Notes under the pieces: model-generated
What the model saw: only the letters and a program-made list of their open reading frames with translations
The model's database searches: none
What the model was told of the DNA's origin: nothing
Part shown: positions 15,401-24,102 of the stretch, piece after piece
Position numbering within the stretch: the stretch's first letter is position 1
How the letters are laid out: the number at the start of each line of letters is the position of its first letter
Translations under genes and position numbers: made by a program
Assembly: GCA_029239675.1 (NCBI GenBank)
Contig: JARBUM010000001.1
Span: 1-64,000, forward strand
Direction: 5' to 3'
From: Pelosinus sp.
Lineage (GTDB): Bacteria > Bacillota > Negativicutes > DSM-13327
DNA: 64,000 bases

Positions 15401-17146
15401 CTATCTTATGATTTTACTATCGATTTTTGTTATTTCACAATTTCCCCTACCATTCAACTCTAGTTTTGACTTATGATATTTCATGAGTGTGCTGCGATGG
15501 CCCACGCTAACGATAGCCGTATTTCCCATGGTATTCACAAGCATTTGGTAAATTGCCTGTTCAGTATTTTCATCTAAAGCGGAAGTGGCTTCATCTAGAA
15601 ATAACCAATTAGGCCTTTGCAAGAACACTCTAGCAAAGGCTATTCTTTGTTGTTCTCCGAGAGACAGAGTATGTCCCCAATCAGCTATGATATGCAGTTT
15701 ATCTACTAAATGAGCTAACTTACACATCACTAAAATTTCTTGCATTAGTTTATCCTTATTTTCCTTGACTATATCTGGGTAAAATAATATTTCCCGCAAA
15801 GAACTACAAGGCAAATAAGACTTCTGAGGAACAAACATTACTTTTTGTTTGTCAGGTACGATTATTTTGCCAGAGGCATAAGGCCAGATACCAGCAAAGG
15901 TACGTAATAACGTACTTTTCCCACATCCTGATTCCCCCATAATCAGTAGTTTATCAGCTGGCTTTATAGACAAGGAAAAGTCATGTAGTAAAGGAGAACC
16001 ATCTGGCAAAAGAACTCGCAGATTGCAAGTGGAATATAGAGAAGAGTTTTCCCGGGAAATATTCAATTGATATGCCTTAGAAGATTGATTGCGAACCATT
16101 TCCATGCTAACTAAAAAGTTGTTAAGACGATTGACCACTGCTCGCCATTGAGCAAGAATTGTAAAACTATCAACTACAAAAGAGAACCCTGTCTGTACAT
16201 GATGATAGGCATCTACAATTTGAAACATTTGACCTAAATGAATTTGACCATTAAAGTAACGTGGAGCAGCTGCGATGGAAGCAAAAATTGACGAAACTTG
16301 TGTGTAAGCAGAGGTTAGCCAAGTTAACGATCGGCGCACCTTCATGATTCTCCGATATGTGGCAACAATCTTACCAAAATCCTGATGAAAACTCCATTTT
16401 TCTTGTTTCTCTCCTCCATATAAAGCAATACTCTCAGCATTTTCTCGAAGTCGCATTAAACTAAAGCGAAAGTCAGCCTCATTACGTTGTTGATCAAAAT
16501 CTAACTTTACTAAAGGACGCCCTGTCTTAACCGTCCAATAGGTTCCAAACATTGCATATAACATAGCCACCCACACTAAATAACCCTGTATGAAGACCTG
16601 ATGACCACCAAATGACAGAGTAAGTATTCCTGATAAATCCCATAAGATCACGATAAAAGACAAAATAGTCACTAAATCCTGCAATAAGTCGATAGAAAGT
16701 CTAAGAGTAAGCCAAACAAATAACTCGATATCCTCACTGATCCGTTGGTCAGGATTATCCATATCATGATTTTGGGAGAGTTGCAATAGATAATACGTCT
16801 TATGGTGTAGCCAATCTGATAAGTATCTCTCTGTCATCCACCGACGCCATCCCATATGAAGCATCATTCGTGTATAAATTTGATAACCGCGTATCACCAC
16901 TAAACAAATTGCTAGTAGACAGTAATGACCAATAGATTCCATAAAGCCCTGGTAGTTATGACTCTGTATGACCTCATAAAAATTTACTTGCCAAGTATTA
17001 ATGAGCACTAACATATACACAATTGCCAAATTCAAGGTAATAACGGTCAGTAGTAATCCCCAAGCAGACCACTTTTCCTCTGAAAACCAATAGGATCTGG
17101 CAATCTTCCAGCTAGTTAATAATAATGCGGCCTTACCTCTCCCCAT
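15401..17146 (-). CDS. ABC exporter, fused permease-ATPase (YddA/SbmA-like)
   Basis: 581 residues. The N-terminal ~330 residues carry about five or six membrane helices in the pattern of the ABC-membrane-2 family (peroxisomal ALDP, YddA, BacA/SbmA), including WQVNFYEVIQ and the EAA-like stretch LRENAESIALYGGE. The ATPase domain has Walker A GESGCGKST (about 410), signature LSLGEQQR (about 504) and Walker B LFLDEAT (about 524). E. coli YddA-like exporters have poorly known substrates; eukaryotic relatives move long-chain acyl groups. AAGGAGGTGA precedes the ATG. It is separated from the upstream lipid pair by a strong hairpin. Confidence 0.9.
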   Translation of the reverse strand: MGRGKAALLLTSWKIARSYWFSEEKWSAWGLLLTVITLNLAIVYMLVLINTWQVNFYEVIQSHNYQGFMESIGHYCLLAICLVVIRGYQIYTRMMLHMGWRRWMTERYLSDWLHHKTYYLLQLSQNHDMDNPDQRISEDIELFVWLTLRLSIDLLQDLVTILSFIVILWDLSGILTLSFGGHQVFIQGYLVWVAMLYAMFGTYWTVKTGRPLVKLDFDQQRNEADFRFSLMRLRENAESIALYGGEKQEKWSFHQDFGKIVATYRRIMKVRRSLTWLTSAYTQVSSIFASIAAAPRYFNGQIHLGQMFQIVDAYHHVQTGFSFVVDSFTILAQWRAVVNRLNNFLVSMEMVRNQSSKAYQLNISRENSSLYSTCNLRVLLPDGSPLLHDFSLSIKPADKLLIMGESGCGKSTLLRTFAGIWPYASGKIIVPDKQKVMFVPQKSYLPCSSLREILFYPDIVKENKDKLMQEILVMCKLAHLVDKLHIIADWGHTLSLGEQQRIAFARVFLQRPNWLFLDEATSALDENTEQAIYQMLVNTMGNTAIVSVGHRSTLMKYHKSKLELNGRGNCEITKIDSKIIR

Positions 17147-17290
17147 ATATCTTTATCACCTCCTTATTGTATATTCGCTTAGTACAAAGGCCATAACAAA
17201 AAGTTAGAGATTTTACCTCTTACAAAAAAACATTGAAGTTGCCTTCTTAGTTGTAGTTTATCAAGCATTGCAACTCCTCTGTTTAAACAT

Positions 17291-17334
17291 AGAAATAAGA
17301 TTATGCCTACGTTCCGAGACATAATCTTATTTCT
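17291..17334 (-). terminator. Strong hairpin after the glycosyltransferase-phospholipase pair
   Basis: Perfect 15-base arms AGAAATAAGATTATG/CATAATCTTATTTCT with a 14-base loop. It lies 74 bases past the phospholipase-like stop on the minus strand. There is no long T tract, so it may stabilise the mRNA end rather than act as a classical terminator. Confidence 0.65.
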
Positions 17335-17407
17335 ACCATCCTACTAACAACTTCTTCAGCCATTGTGTTAGCATCTATACTTTATGAATTTCTGTAACAT
17401 GCATCGA

Positions 17408-18145
17408 TTAAAAATAAACTAGAGAATCTTTAAAGAATAAGTCCAAAGACGGAACGCCAATCATTTTCTTTACTCTCGCAAAGAAGTAGCAAAAGAGATT
17501 CACTGTACTTTGATTAGCTAGGGGCAATAATACTTCTGTCGCCTTTTGGTATTGTTTAATTCCGGCTTCTGCATTAACATACGTATAAAACTCTAAGGCG
17601 GTTGCTGCATTTTTCACTAATATGCCAACAGGGTTACAAATATCAATCTCCTCATTCTGCGTAAAAGAAAATTGCTGCAAATTTTTCTCAACCCATATCT
17701 CATACTTTTTATGTCCATCAAATAATTGGCACTTAGCATGATGAGGCACACACATATCTTGTACCAAGTGAGCTGCGGCTCCTAAATAAAAAATGGACTC
17801 CTCTATACATCCTTGCCGCATACATTTTATCGCCATAGTAAAAAACTGCAAATAATCACAGGACGCATTAGAAAAATGCCAAAATCCCCGACGAGTATTG
17901 GGGTGTAAAAAATGATGAATATTTTTCCAATTCAAATCAGCCCAGATTACACCATCTTGAAGCTGTTTATAATACGCCCCCAGGAATATCGCCTCTTGTA
18001 TAAAACCATTTTTTTGCAAAATTGCTAAGGCTTGATCATTACAATATTGATGAGTAACACAATAAGATGCATCAATTGGCTGCCATGCTGGATTATCCAT
18101 AAAAGATACAGTTTTCAAACTCGTTGCAACTACTGCTTTTAACAT
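17408..18145 (-). CDS. Zinc-dependent phospholipase C-like protein
   Basis: 245 residues from the ATG that overlaps the preceding stop by one base (TAATG); the longer frame from 18169 would overlap the upstream gene by 25 bases. It shows the ligand pattern of bacterial zinc phospholipase C (alpha-toxin family): Trp21 and His32 (THQYCNDQA), Asp in YYKQLQDGVIWAD, NIHHFLHP, then YLGAAAHLVQDMCVPHHA (His, Asp, His) and HKKYEIWVEKN (His, Glu). Family members cleave phospholipids to diacylglycerol. Unlike them it has no clear signal peptide, so it may act inside the cell. Coupled translation with the diacylglycerol glycosyltransferase suggests a joint role. Confidence 0.8.
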   Translation of the reverse strand: MLKAVVATSLKTVSFMDNPAWQPIDASYCVTHQYCNDQALAILQKNGFIQEAIFLGAYYKQLQDGVIWADLNWKNIHHFLHPNTRRGFWHFSNASCDYLQFFTMAIKCMRQGCIEESIFYLGAAAHLVQDMCVPHHAKCQLFDGHKKYEIWVEKNLQQFSFTQNEEIDICNPVGILVKNAATALEFYTYVNAEAGIKQYQKATEVLLPLANQSTVNLFCYFFARVKKMIGVPSLDLFFKDSLVYF

Positions 18146-19326
18146 TATTGAACACCTACTTTCTGCCAATATTCTTTGCCAGTAGAATGTCCTCTTACAC
18201 CATTTCCAACAAGATCATTTACTTTATCAGCGATTTTCCTACCAGCATATTGAGGACTAACTTCCATACATTTTCCTTGCATTTCTTTTAGCACGTTTGA
18301 GCTTTCACTTAAAATGGTTGCAACCTTTATGGCAATATCCTTTTCCTCTTGCACCCAAAGAGCAGCCCCTTGTTGATGAAGATACTTAGCATTTTCTTCT
18401 TCCTGTCCAGGCAATGGGTCAAGTAAAACCATGGGTAAATTCACGGCTAAAGCCTCACTGCAAGTGAGGCCGCCAGGTTTAGTGATTAATAGATCAGCTT
18501 CCTTCATTAAAGATGCAATATGATGTGAAAAAGGTAGTACAGTAATTTCATTGTGTAATGTCATGGCGAGTATTTCTATGCGTTGAAGTAATTTTTCATT
18601 CGTACCTGCTACAACTGTGATATCTGCAGATCTTGGCAATTCTTCCAACTTGCGCAAGGTTGCCTCCATAGACCCATAGCCTAAACCTCCGCCCATAACT
18701 AGAATTTTAGGGAATTCATTCATTTTTCTTCTATTAGCAGGTCTAAACTTATTACTAACCGGAATGCCGCTAGAAGTAATTTTACTCGAATGAATGCCGT
18801 ATCCTTGCAACCCATTCGACATCACTTCATTTGCAACAAAATAATGGTCAACCCCATTTGCAATCCACCAAGGATGTACTGCAAAATCGGTAATGACACC
18901 ACTAAGAGCAAAACGCCTACCTTTTTTATATCGTAAAGCAGAGGCCGCGCCCAAGGGGAAGGGATGAGTGCAGATCACGCCATGAGGACGATAATCTGCA
19001 ATTAAGCTAGACATGATTTTCTGATTGGCTGCATTAATAAAATCAATCATTTTGCGAGTCTGTTGATTCTCTGTTATTTTATAAAGCCCTTTATACAGAT
19101 TGGGCGCGACTTTTAGCATACCATAATAAGATGATTTCATAAGATTCATCAATTCAATTTGCAGTCGATTTAATGTAGGATAACGAAATTGACCAACCTG
19201 TAAGAAATCAACGGTTGTTACACAACAGGAGTCAGTTTCCTTAAGTTCCTCACATATAGTCGAAGCCGCTTGCATATGTCCGTTTCCAATTGATGCTGAA
19301 ACAATGAGAATCCTTTTTGATTTCAT
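18145..19326 (-). CDS. Diacylglycerol glycosyltransferase (MGDG synthase/UgtP family)
   Basis: 393 residues. N-terminal MGDG-synthase domain beginning ILIVSASIGNGHMQAA (G-x-G-H donor/acceptor loop, residues 6-21) and a C-terminal GT28-type domain with KILVMGGGLGYGSM (about 228) and the UDP-sugar site ITKPGGLTCSEALAVNLPM (about 285-303). Enzymes of this family (plant MGD1, Bacillus UgtP) transfer glucose or galactose from UDP-sugar to diacylglycerol at the cytoplasmic membrane face. GAGGTGGG precedes the ATG. It is the first gene of a two-gene operon with a phospholipase C-like protein. Confidence 0.92.
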   Translation of the reverse strand: MKSKRILIVSASIGNGHMQAASTICEELKETDSCCVTTVDFLQVGQFRYPTLNRLQIELMNLMKSSYYGMLKVAPNLYKGLYKITENQQTRKMIDFINAANQKIMSSLIADYRPHGVICTHPFPLGAASALRYKKGRRFALSGVITDFAVHPWWIANGVDHYFVANEVMSNGLQGYGIHSSKITSSGIPVSNKFRPANRRKMNEFPKILVMGGGLGYGSMEATLRKLEELPRSADITVVAGTNEKLLQRIEILAMTLHNEITVLPFSHHIASLMKEADLLITKPGGLTCSEALAVNLPMVLLDPLPGQEEENAKYLHQQGAALWVQEEKDIAIKVATILSESSNVLKEMQGKCMEVSPQYAGRKIADKVNDLVGNGVRGHSTGKEYWQKVGVQ

Positions 19327-19421
19327 AGTCCCACCTCTTATTATTTTTTACCTACGATAAACCTAATTCTTACATCTACATTGACAATACCATAACAGCA
19401 ATAAGAATAAATTAGGATTAC

Positions 19422-19438
19422 ATTAACGTTTCGTTAAT
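19422..19438. promoter_or_regulatory. 17-bp palindrome upstream of the glycosyltransferase gene
   Basis: ATTAACGTTTCGTTAAT has perfect 7-base arms around three bases. It lies 96 bases before the glycosyltransferase start and just outside the terminator of the MacB-type operon, the place for an operator. The protein that binds it is unknown. Confidence 0.45.
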
Positions 19439-19472
19439 ATTATCTCTTTCTTCCCTTACTAAATATGGACAA

Positions 19473-19518
19473 AAAGAATAGGCAGCTTCCTTACCAAAAG
19501 GAAACTGCCTATTCTTTA
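19473..19518 (-). terminator. Terminator of the MacB-type efflux operon
   Basis: Long stem AAAGAATAGGCAGCTTCCTT against AAGGAAACTGCCTATTCTTT with one mismatch and a short loop, followed on the minus strand by a T-rich run. It begins 5 bases after the permease stop. Confidence 0.8.
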
Positions 19519-19523
19519 TTACA

Positions 19524-20735
19524 TTATTCATATCGCAGCGCTTCAATGGGGTCAAGCAATGCGGCTTTACGAGCAGGGTATATTCCAAAAAATAGCCCAA
19601 TAAAAACGGAAAAACCAAACGCTGCAACAATGGCCAGAGAGGAAATCACGGTTTTCCAACCAGCAATCGATGAAATGACATAGGATGCACCAATGCCTAA
19701 AGCAATCCCCAGTAGACCACCTGCAACACTAATTACAATTGCCTCAATGAGAAATTGTAATAAGATATTGCGGTACCTGGCCCCTAGTGCTTTTCGAATA
19801 CCGATCTCTCTAGTTCTCTCAGTTACTGACACCAGCATGATATTCATGATACCAATACCACCGACCAGAAGAGATAGGGCCGCAACAACGGCTAATAATG
19901 CGGTAATCATGCTCGTGGTTTCATCGGCAGTAGCCATAATCGCTACCATATTACGCACGGTAAAGTCATCAGGAGTAGTTGCCGCTAACTTATGACGTGC
20001 CCTCAGCAAAGTTGTAATATCTTCTTGCGCTTGGTAAATGACGTCGGTACCAGTAGCCTGTACGTTAATATTCTGGACATAGGTTATGCCCATCAAACGT
20101 TCCTGGGCCGTTTTTAAGGGGATGATAACTGTATCATCCTGATTACCTCCAGACGATTCCCCCTTCGCTTCCAGCACACCAACTACCCGAAAAGGTGCAT
20201 TGTTAATTCGAATGGTTTGTCCGATTGGTGTACCTCCATTAAAGAGATTATCTGCTACTGTTTTACCAAGTACAGCCACCCTCGCCCGAGTTTCTACATC
20301 CTGACTAGTGAAAAAAGCCCCTTCTTCCACATTGTAACTACGTATCCCCTGAATATCAGGGGTTGTGCCCTGAACACTAGTGGTCCAGTTCTGGTTACCA
20401 AATACAACTTGATAGGAACGGCTAACAGCTGGTGCCACTAGATTAATGCCAGAAACTTCTTGTGCAATGGCCAAGGCATCCTTTTCATTTAGGGTGATGC
20501 TTGATCCTGCAGCTTGCCGGGAGCCGCCAGCATTGGATGCGCCGGGGGTTACCACTAGTAGATTACTACCAAGCCCGGCAATGGAGGTTGCTACCTTATC
20601 TTTGACGCCCATACCGATGGACACCATGGCAATTACTGCGCCCACGCCAATAATAATTCCTAACATGGTGAGCATAGCCCTTAATTTATTGGCCTTAAGT
20701 CCAGCTAAGGCAATTAAGATGCTTTCACTAAACAT
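19524..20735 (-). CDS. MacB-type ABC transporter permease
   Basis: 403 residues. One N-terminal helix (LRAMLTMLGIIIGVGAVIAM, about 18-38), a periplasmic MacB-PCD domain of about 220 residues, then the FtsX-like triple-helix domain with GIMNIMLVSVTERTREIGIR and the closing ARKAALLDPIEALRYE. Unlike E. coli MacB the ATPase is a separate protein, as in Bacillus YknYZ. It transmits ATP-driven force to the periplasmic adaptor to push substrates, often peptides, lipids or macrolides, out through the TolC channel. Last gene of a four-gene operon; AGGTGAGG overlaps the ATPase stop. Confidence 0.93.
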   Translation of the reverse strand: MFSESILIALAGLKANKLRAMLTMLGIIIGVGAVIAMVSIGMGVKDKVATSIAGLGSNLLVVTPGASNAGGSRQAAGSSITLNEKDALAIAQEVSGINLVAPAVSRSYQVVFGNQNWTTSVQGTTPDIQGIRSYNVEEGAFFTSQDVETRARVAVLGKTVADNLFNGGTPIGQTIRINNAPFRVVGVLEAKGESSGGNQDDTVIIPLKTAQERLMGITYVQNINVQATGTDVIYQAQEDITTLLRARHKLAATTPDDFTVRNMVAIMATADETTSMITALLAVVAALSLLVGGIGIMNIMLVSVTERTREIGIRKALGARYRNILLQFLIEAIVISVAGGLLGIALGIGASYVISSIAGWKTVISSLAIVAAFGFSVFIGLFFGIYPARKAALLDPIEALRYE

Positions 20736-20739
20736 AAAC

Positions 20740-21423
20740 TCACCTCACCTTCCATTCATCCCGTTCAATCAATCCATCACGAACATAGACAACCCGCCCA
20801 GCATATTCAGCAATCTCAGGTTCGTGAGTAACTAGAATGATGGTTCGCCCTTGGGCGTTTAGCTCTGAAAAAATAGCCATAACTTCATCACCAGACTTGG
20901 TATCAAGATTGCCCGTTGGCTCATCCGCCATAATAATCGTTGGATCATTTACCAGTGCCCTAGCTATAGCAACCCGTTGACGCTGACCACCAGAAAGTTC
21001 ATTGGGCTGGTGATTCATCCGTGCTTCTAGTCCAACCATTGCCAGCACTTGGGCTGCCCTCTCTAGACGTTCTTTTTTCTCTACCCCCGCATATACCATG
21101 GGCAGAGCTACATTTTGCAACGTGGACATTCTTGGCAATAGATTAAAACTTTGAAATACAAAGCCAATTTTTTTGTTCCGTGTAATGGCAAGCTGGTCAT
21201 CATTGAGAGTGGCTACTTCTTGTCCATCCAACATGTAAGAACCGCTAGTCGGACGATCTAAGCAGCCTAATATATTCATCAACGTTGATTTACCTGACCC
21301 TGATGGTCCCATGATAGCCGTAAATTCACCAGGGCTGATGTTTAAGGTGAGTCCAGCGAGGGCATTAACTCTTTCTCCCCCTAACTGGTAAACCTTGGTA
21401 ACGTTTGAAAGTAGAATTGACAT
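20740..21423 (-). CDS. MacB/LolD-type ABC transporter ATPase
   Basis: 227 residues, a single ATPase domain: Walker A GPSGSGKST (about 39-47), Q-loop VFQSFNLLPR, signature LSGGQRQRVAIARAL (about 143-157), Walker B IIMADEPTGNLD and switch His in LVTHEPE. This is the LolD/MacB/FtsE class that partners with FtsX-type permeases. It sits between adaptor and permease genes, 14 bases after the adaptor and 4 before the permease, so the three proteins should form one complex. Confidence 0.95.
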   Translation of the reverse strand: MSILLSNVTKVYQLGGERVNALAGLTLNISPGEFTAIMGPSGSGKSTLMNILGCLDRPTSGSYMLDGQEVATLNDDQLAITRNKKIGFVFQSFNLLPRMSTLQNVALPMVYAGVEKKERLERAAQVLAMVGLEARMNHQPNELSGGQRQRVAIARALVNDPTIIMADEPTGNLDTKSGDEVMAIFSELNAQGRTIILVTHEPEIAEYAGRVVYVRDGLIERDEWKVR

Positions 21424-21437
21424 AATAGGCCCCTCCT

Positions 21438-22526
21438 TTACATACCACGAGGACCACCAGGCATCATACCGCCCTGAGTCGATTTCGTGGTTTGAGTTTT
21501 AGCCGAAGATGCCACAATTTCATCACCTTCCGACAGTCCACTTAGGATCTCGATCTTGCTATCACCAGTTATCCCCGTGGTAACAGGCGTATTTTGGGTA
21601 TTATTATTCTTGACTACCATTACATACTGTCCACCATTATTCCCTTTTACAGCAGCTAGTGGAACGGTTAACGCATTTTTACGTTCCTCCACATGGATAG
21701 AAACTCTAGCCGTCATGGTTGGTTTTAATAAATTCTCAGCAGCATCCACGTCAACCAATACTTTATAATAAACTACATTGGACACAACCGTTGCCTTTTG
21801 CGAGACATTGGATACAACTCCGCTAAAGGTCTTCGTCGGATATGCATCCACCGTAAATGTCACCTTTTGCCCTACTTGCATTTTTCCAATATCCGATTCA
21901 TCTACTTGGGTTTCAATCTGCATTTTGGACATATCAGCAACTGTCAGTAATACCATTGGTGTTGATACACCAGGCGCTACCGCTTGGCCAGCCGGTGTTG
22001 GTTTACCAATAACCTGTCCATTAATCGGAGAGCGGATCACGGTGTCATTCAATTGAGACATTGCATCTTCATAAGCTGCCTGTGCGACTTTGTAATCGCT
22101 GCGACTGGTATCAAGTGCCTGCGTCGTTACCGCGCCAATACCTTCCAAGCGTTGGGTACGCTCATAGATACTAGTCACGTTGGCTAAACGAGCCTGAGCT
22201 TGGGCTACAAGTGCTTGCAGATGGGTATCATCCAGTACCAATAGCACTTGCCCCACCGTCACTTGATCATTTTCCTTGACCTTCACTTCTTTGATCAAAC
22301 CCGTAATTTTAGAACTAACATCCACGAGATTAACAGGAGAAATCGTACCCGTTGCTGAAACCATGGAAGAAATATCGCCACGCTCTACTTTCACTGTTGG
22401 CCCCACCTGAACGGGGGTCGTTTTCCCCTTATAGATATAGGTAGATGCCCCAGCTGCAACCAGAAGAAGTACCACTACAAAAATCCATATTTTATGTTGA
22501 AGAATCTTTTTCCATAGTAAGGGCAT
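21438..22526 (-). CDS. Periplasmic adaptor (MacA/RND membrane-fusion type)
   Basis: 362 residues. N-terminal membrane anchor IWIFVVVLLLVAAGASTYI (about 14-32), a lipoyl/biotinyl half-motif VSATGTISPVNLVDVSSKITG, a helical hairpin (about 100-150), second lipoyl half (NDTVIRSPINGQVIGKPTP), then beta-barrel and membrane-proximal domains, and a Gly/Met-rich tail. It links the inner-membrane MacB-like pump to an outer-membrane channel; being in an operon with a TolC protein, it is a true tripartite adaptor rather than a monoderm YknX. Confidence 0.93.
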   Translation of the reverse strand: MPLLWKKILQHKIWIFVVVLLLVAAGASTYIYKGKTTPVQVGPTVKVERGDISSMVSATGTISPVNLVDVSSKITGLIKEVKVKENDQVTVGQVLLVLDDTHLQALVAQAQARLANVTSIYERTQRLEGIGAVTTQALDTSRSDYKVAQAAYEDAMSQLNDTVIRSPINGQVIGKPTPAGQAVAPGVSTPMVLLTVADMSKMQIETQVDESDIGKMQVGQKVTFTVDAYPTKTFSGVVSNVSQKATVVSNVVYYKVLVDVDAAENLLKPTMTARVSIHVEERKNALTVPLAAVKGNNGGQYVMVVKNNNTQNTPVTTGITGDSKIEILSGLSEGDEIVASSAKTQTTKSTQGGMMPGGPRGM

Positions 22527-22571
22527 GCCCTCACCTCCTGCTTATTTCATTAACAATCTTGAGGGCTGTAT

Positions 22572-23855
22572 TCACTCCACACCTGTGCCAATTGCTTTTT
22601 GCAACTTGGCTTTATTTACATTGTAATCATATAAAGCTTGAGCAGAATTGGTTTCGGCTTGGGTAAGAGCCACTTGTGCATCAATAACGTCTAAGTTGGT
22701 ACCTACACCAGCATAGTATTTTGCTTGAGAAGCTTTAAGATCTTCTGCCGCTTTATCCACTGCTACTTTTGATGTCTCAATGCGGGCTTCTGCTTCCTTC
22801 ATCCCCAAATATGCTTGGCGAACTTCCAGCTCAACTCCAGTACGAGTCTGTTGATCGCTTTGACTTACTTTATCCATATTTGCTTGAGCTGCTTTTACTT
22901 TCGCATTTGTAACTCCAGCATCAAAGATATTCCAGCTAGCAGAAACTCCCACTGACCAATTACTATTGTCCCCTGGGAATTTAGAACCACTCCAGCCTTG
23001 GGTACCAGTAGCCGACACGGTTGGCAGCTTGCCGCTATCAGCAATTTTAATACCTGCTTTCGCTGCATTTATCGTCTCTTGAGATTGTAGTATCTCTGGT
23101 CTCTTTTCTTTTGCCATCTGAATGCTATCTTCTAATGACATATCATATTGGGCATAAGTAAGATCATCTTTCATAGTGTTTTGGCTATCCAAAGGCATGC
23201 CTATAACATTGTTAAAGCTGGCGATGGATACCTCATATGCATTTTGTGCTTTTGTCAAATTTTGTTGTGCATTTGCCAACTCTACCTCTGAACGTAGCAC
23301 GTCAGATTTAGCTATAGTTCCGACTTGGAATTGAGCCTCCACATTTTTCAAGTGTTCTGATAAATTATCAACTGTCTGTTGATTCACTTTTACTAGTTTA
23401 TTATTTTGTAGCACACTAAAATAAGCAGTCGTCGTATCTAACTTTACCTGCTCCTTCACTTTAGCTACACCAACAGTAGCGATATTCGCATTGTATTTTG
23501 CCTGATCAATCAAGCCCTCTGTCCGTCCCCCAGTATATAAAGGCACGTTTACACGCAGAGAGGTGTTAAAACTATCACTAGAAGATGCCCCTTCTGCACC
23601 TGAGGCCCGGTTATTACTATTGGATAAGGATAAACTCGGCAATTTGCTTGCTTCATTTTCTTTAATACCCCAGGTAGCTTTATCTTTGTCAGCAACAGCC
23701 ATCTTAATGGATGGATTATTCTGCAACGCCAAAGCAATGCTATCGTCTAAGGATAATTCTGCAGCAGCGGCAAAGGGTATAGCCGTATTTAGAACCAGCA
23801 AGCCAGTTGCTAGTAAGGAAACAGCAGGTTTTATTAAGAATTCTTTCCTAAACAT
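22572..23855 (-). CDS. TolC-family outer-membrane efflux protein
   Basis: 427 residues. Signal peptide 1-32 (KPAVSLLATGLLVLNTAIPF, cut near AAAA). Two tandem OEP domains of about 190 residues each begin LSLDDSIALALQNNPSIKMA and SLEDSIQMAKEKRPEILQS, with the long alpha-helical coiled hairpins of the TolC barrel (for example VEAQFQVGTIAKSDVLRSEV). It forms a trimeric channel through the outer membrane and periplasm. Presence of this gene is the strongest sign here that the organism is diderm. AAGGAGG lies 9 bases before the ATG. First gene of the pump operon. Confidence 0.94.
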   Translation of the reverse strand: MFRKEFLIKPAVSLLATGLLVLNTAIPFAAAAELSLDDSIALALQNNPSIKMAVADKDKATWGIKENEASKLPSLSLSNSNNRASGAEGASSSDSFNTSLRVNVPLYTGGRTEGLIDQAKYNANIATVGVAKVKEQVKLDTTTAYFSVLQNNKLVKVNQQTVDNLSEHLKNVEAQFQVGTIAKSDVLRSEVELANAQQNLTKAQNAYEVSIASFNNVIGMPLDSQNTMKDDLTYAQYDMSLEDSIQMAKEKRPEILQSQETINAAKAGIKIADSGKLPTVSATGTQGWSGSKFPGDNSNWSVGVSASWNIFDAGVTNAKVKAAQANMDKVSQSDQQTRTGVELEVRQAYLGMKEAEARIETSKVAVDKAAEDLKASQAKYYAGVGTNLDVIDAQVALTQAETNSAQALYDYNVNKAKLQKAIGTGVE

Positions 23856-23973
23856 TTAATGTATCCTCCTTAAATTTGCTACATATAAGTAGTCCTAATC
23901 ATTGAATTCATTCTACTGCCCCACTTTTTGATTTTCTTTAGATTTCATCTGGTAAGTACTGTATGGCACAATA

Positions 23974-24075
23974 AGAAGAACGCTATCGCGTCTTTTAAAT
24001 CATGCCAAAAATAATCGTATTTTTTTGTTTTCTCCTTTGTGTGCCGCATCAGCGGCAGTGCCTTTGTGGTTAAAT
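23974..24075. repeat. Intergenic repeat remnant (CTTTGTG type)
   Basis: Contains AACGCTATCGCGTC, shared with 33899-33941, and CTCCTTTGTGTG...GTGCCTTTGTGGTTAAAT, whose last part matches CTCTGTGGTTAAAT at 60645-60659. It belongs to the same loose, 9-base-periodic family as the repeats near 36060 and 60580. Located between the two-component operon and the TolC gene. Confidence 0.5.
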
Positions 24076-24079
24076 AAAA

Positions 24080-24101
24080 AAGACACCTTTTCAAGTGTCT
24101 T
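24080..24101 (-). terminator. Terminator of the two-component system operon
   Basis: AAGACAC/GTGTCTT arms with an 8-base loop, followed on the minus strand by TTTTTTATTT. It starts one base after the kinase stop codon. Confidence 0.85.
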
Positions 24102-24102
24102 A

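Noticed and set aside
15401-17146. Part of the same operon as the glycosyltransferase-phospholipase pair
   Set aside because: A strong hairpin and 260 bases separate them, and the exporter has its own AAGGAGGTGA start region.
17408-18145. Secreted alpha-toxin-like virulence factor
   Set aside because: No signal peptide and tight coupling to a cytoplasmic glycosyltransferase argue for a housekeeping lipid role.
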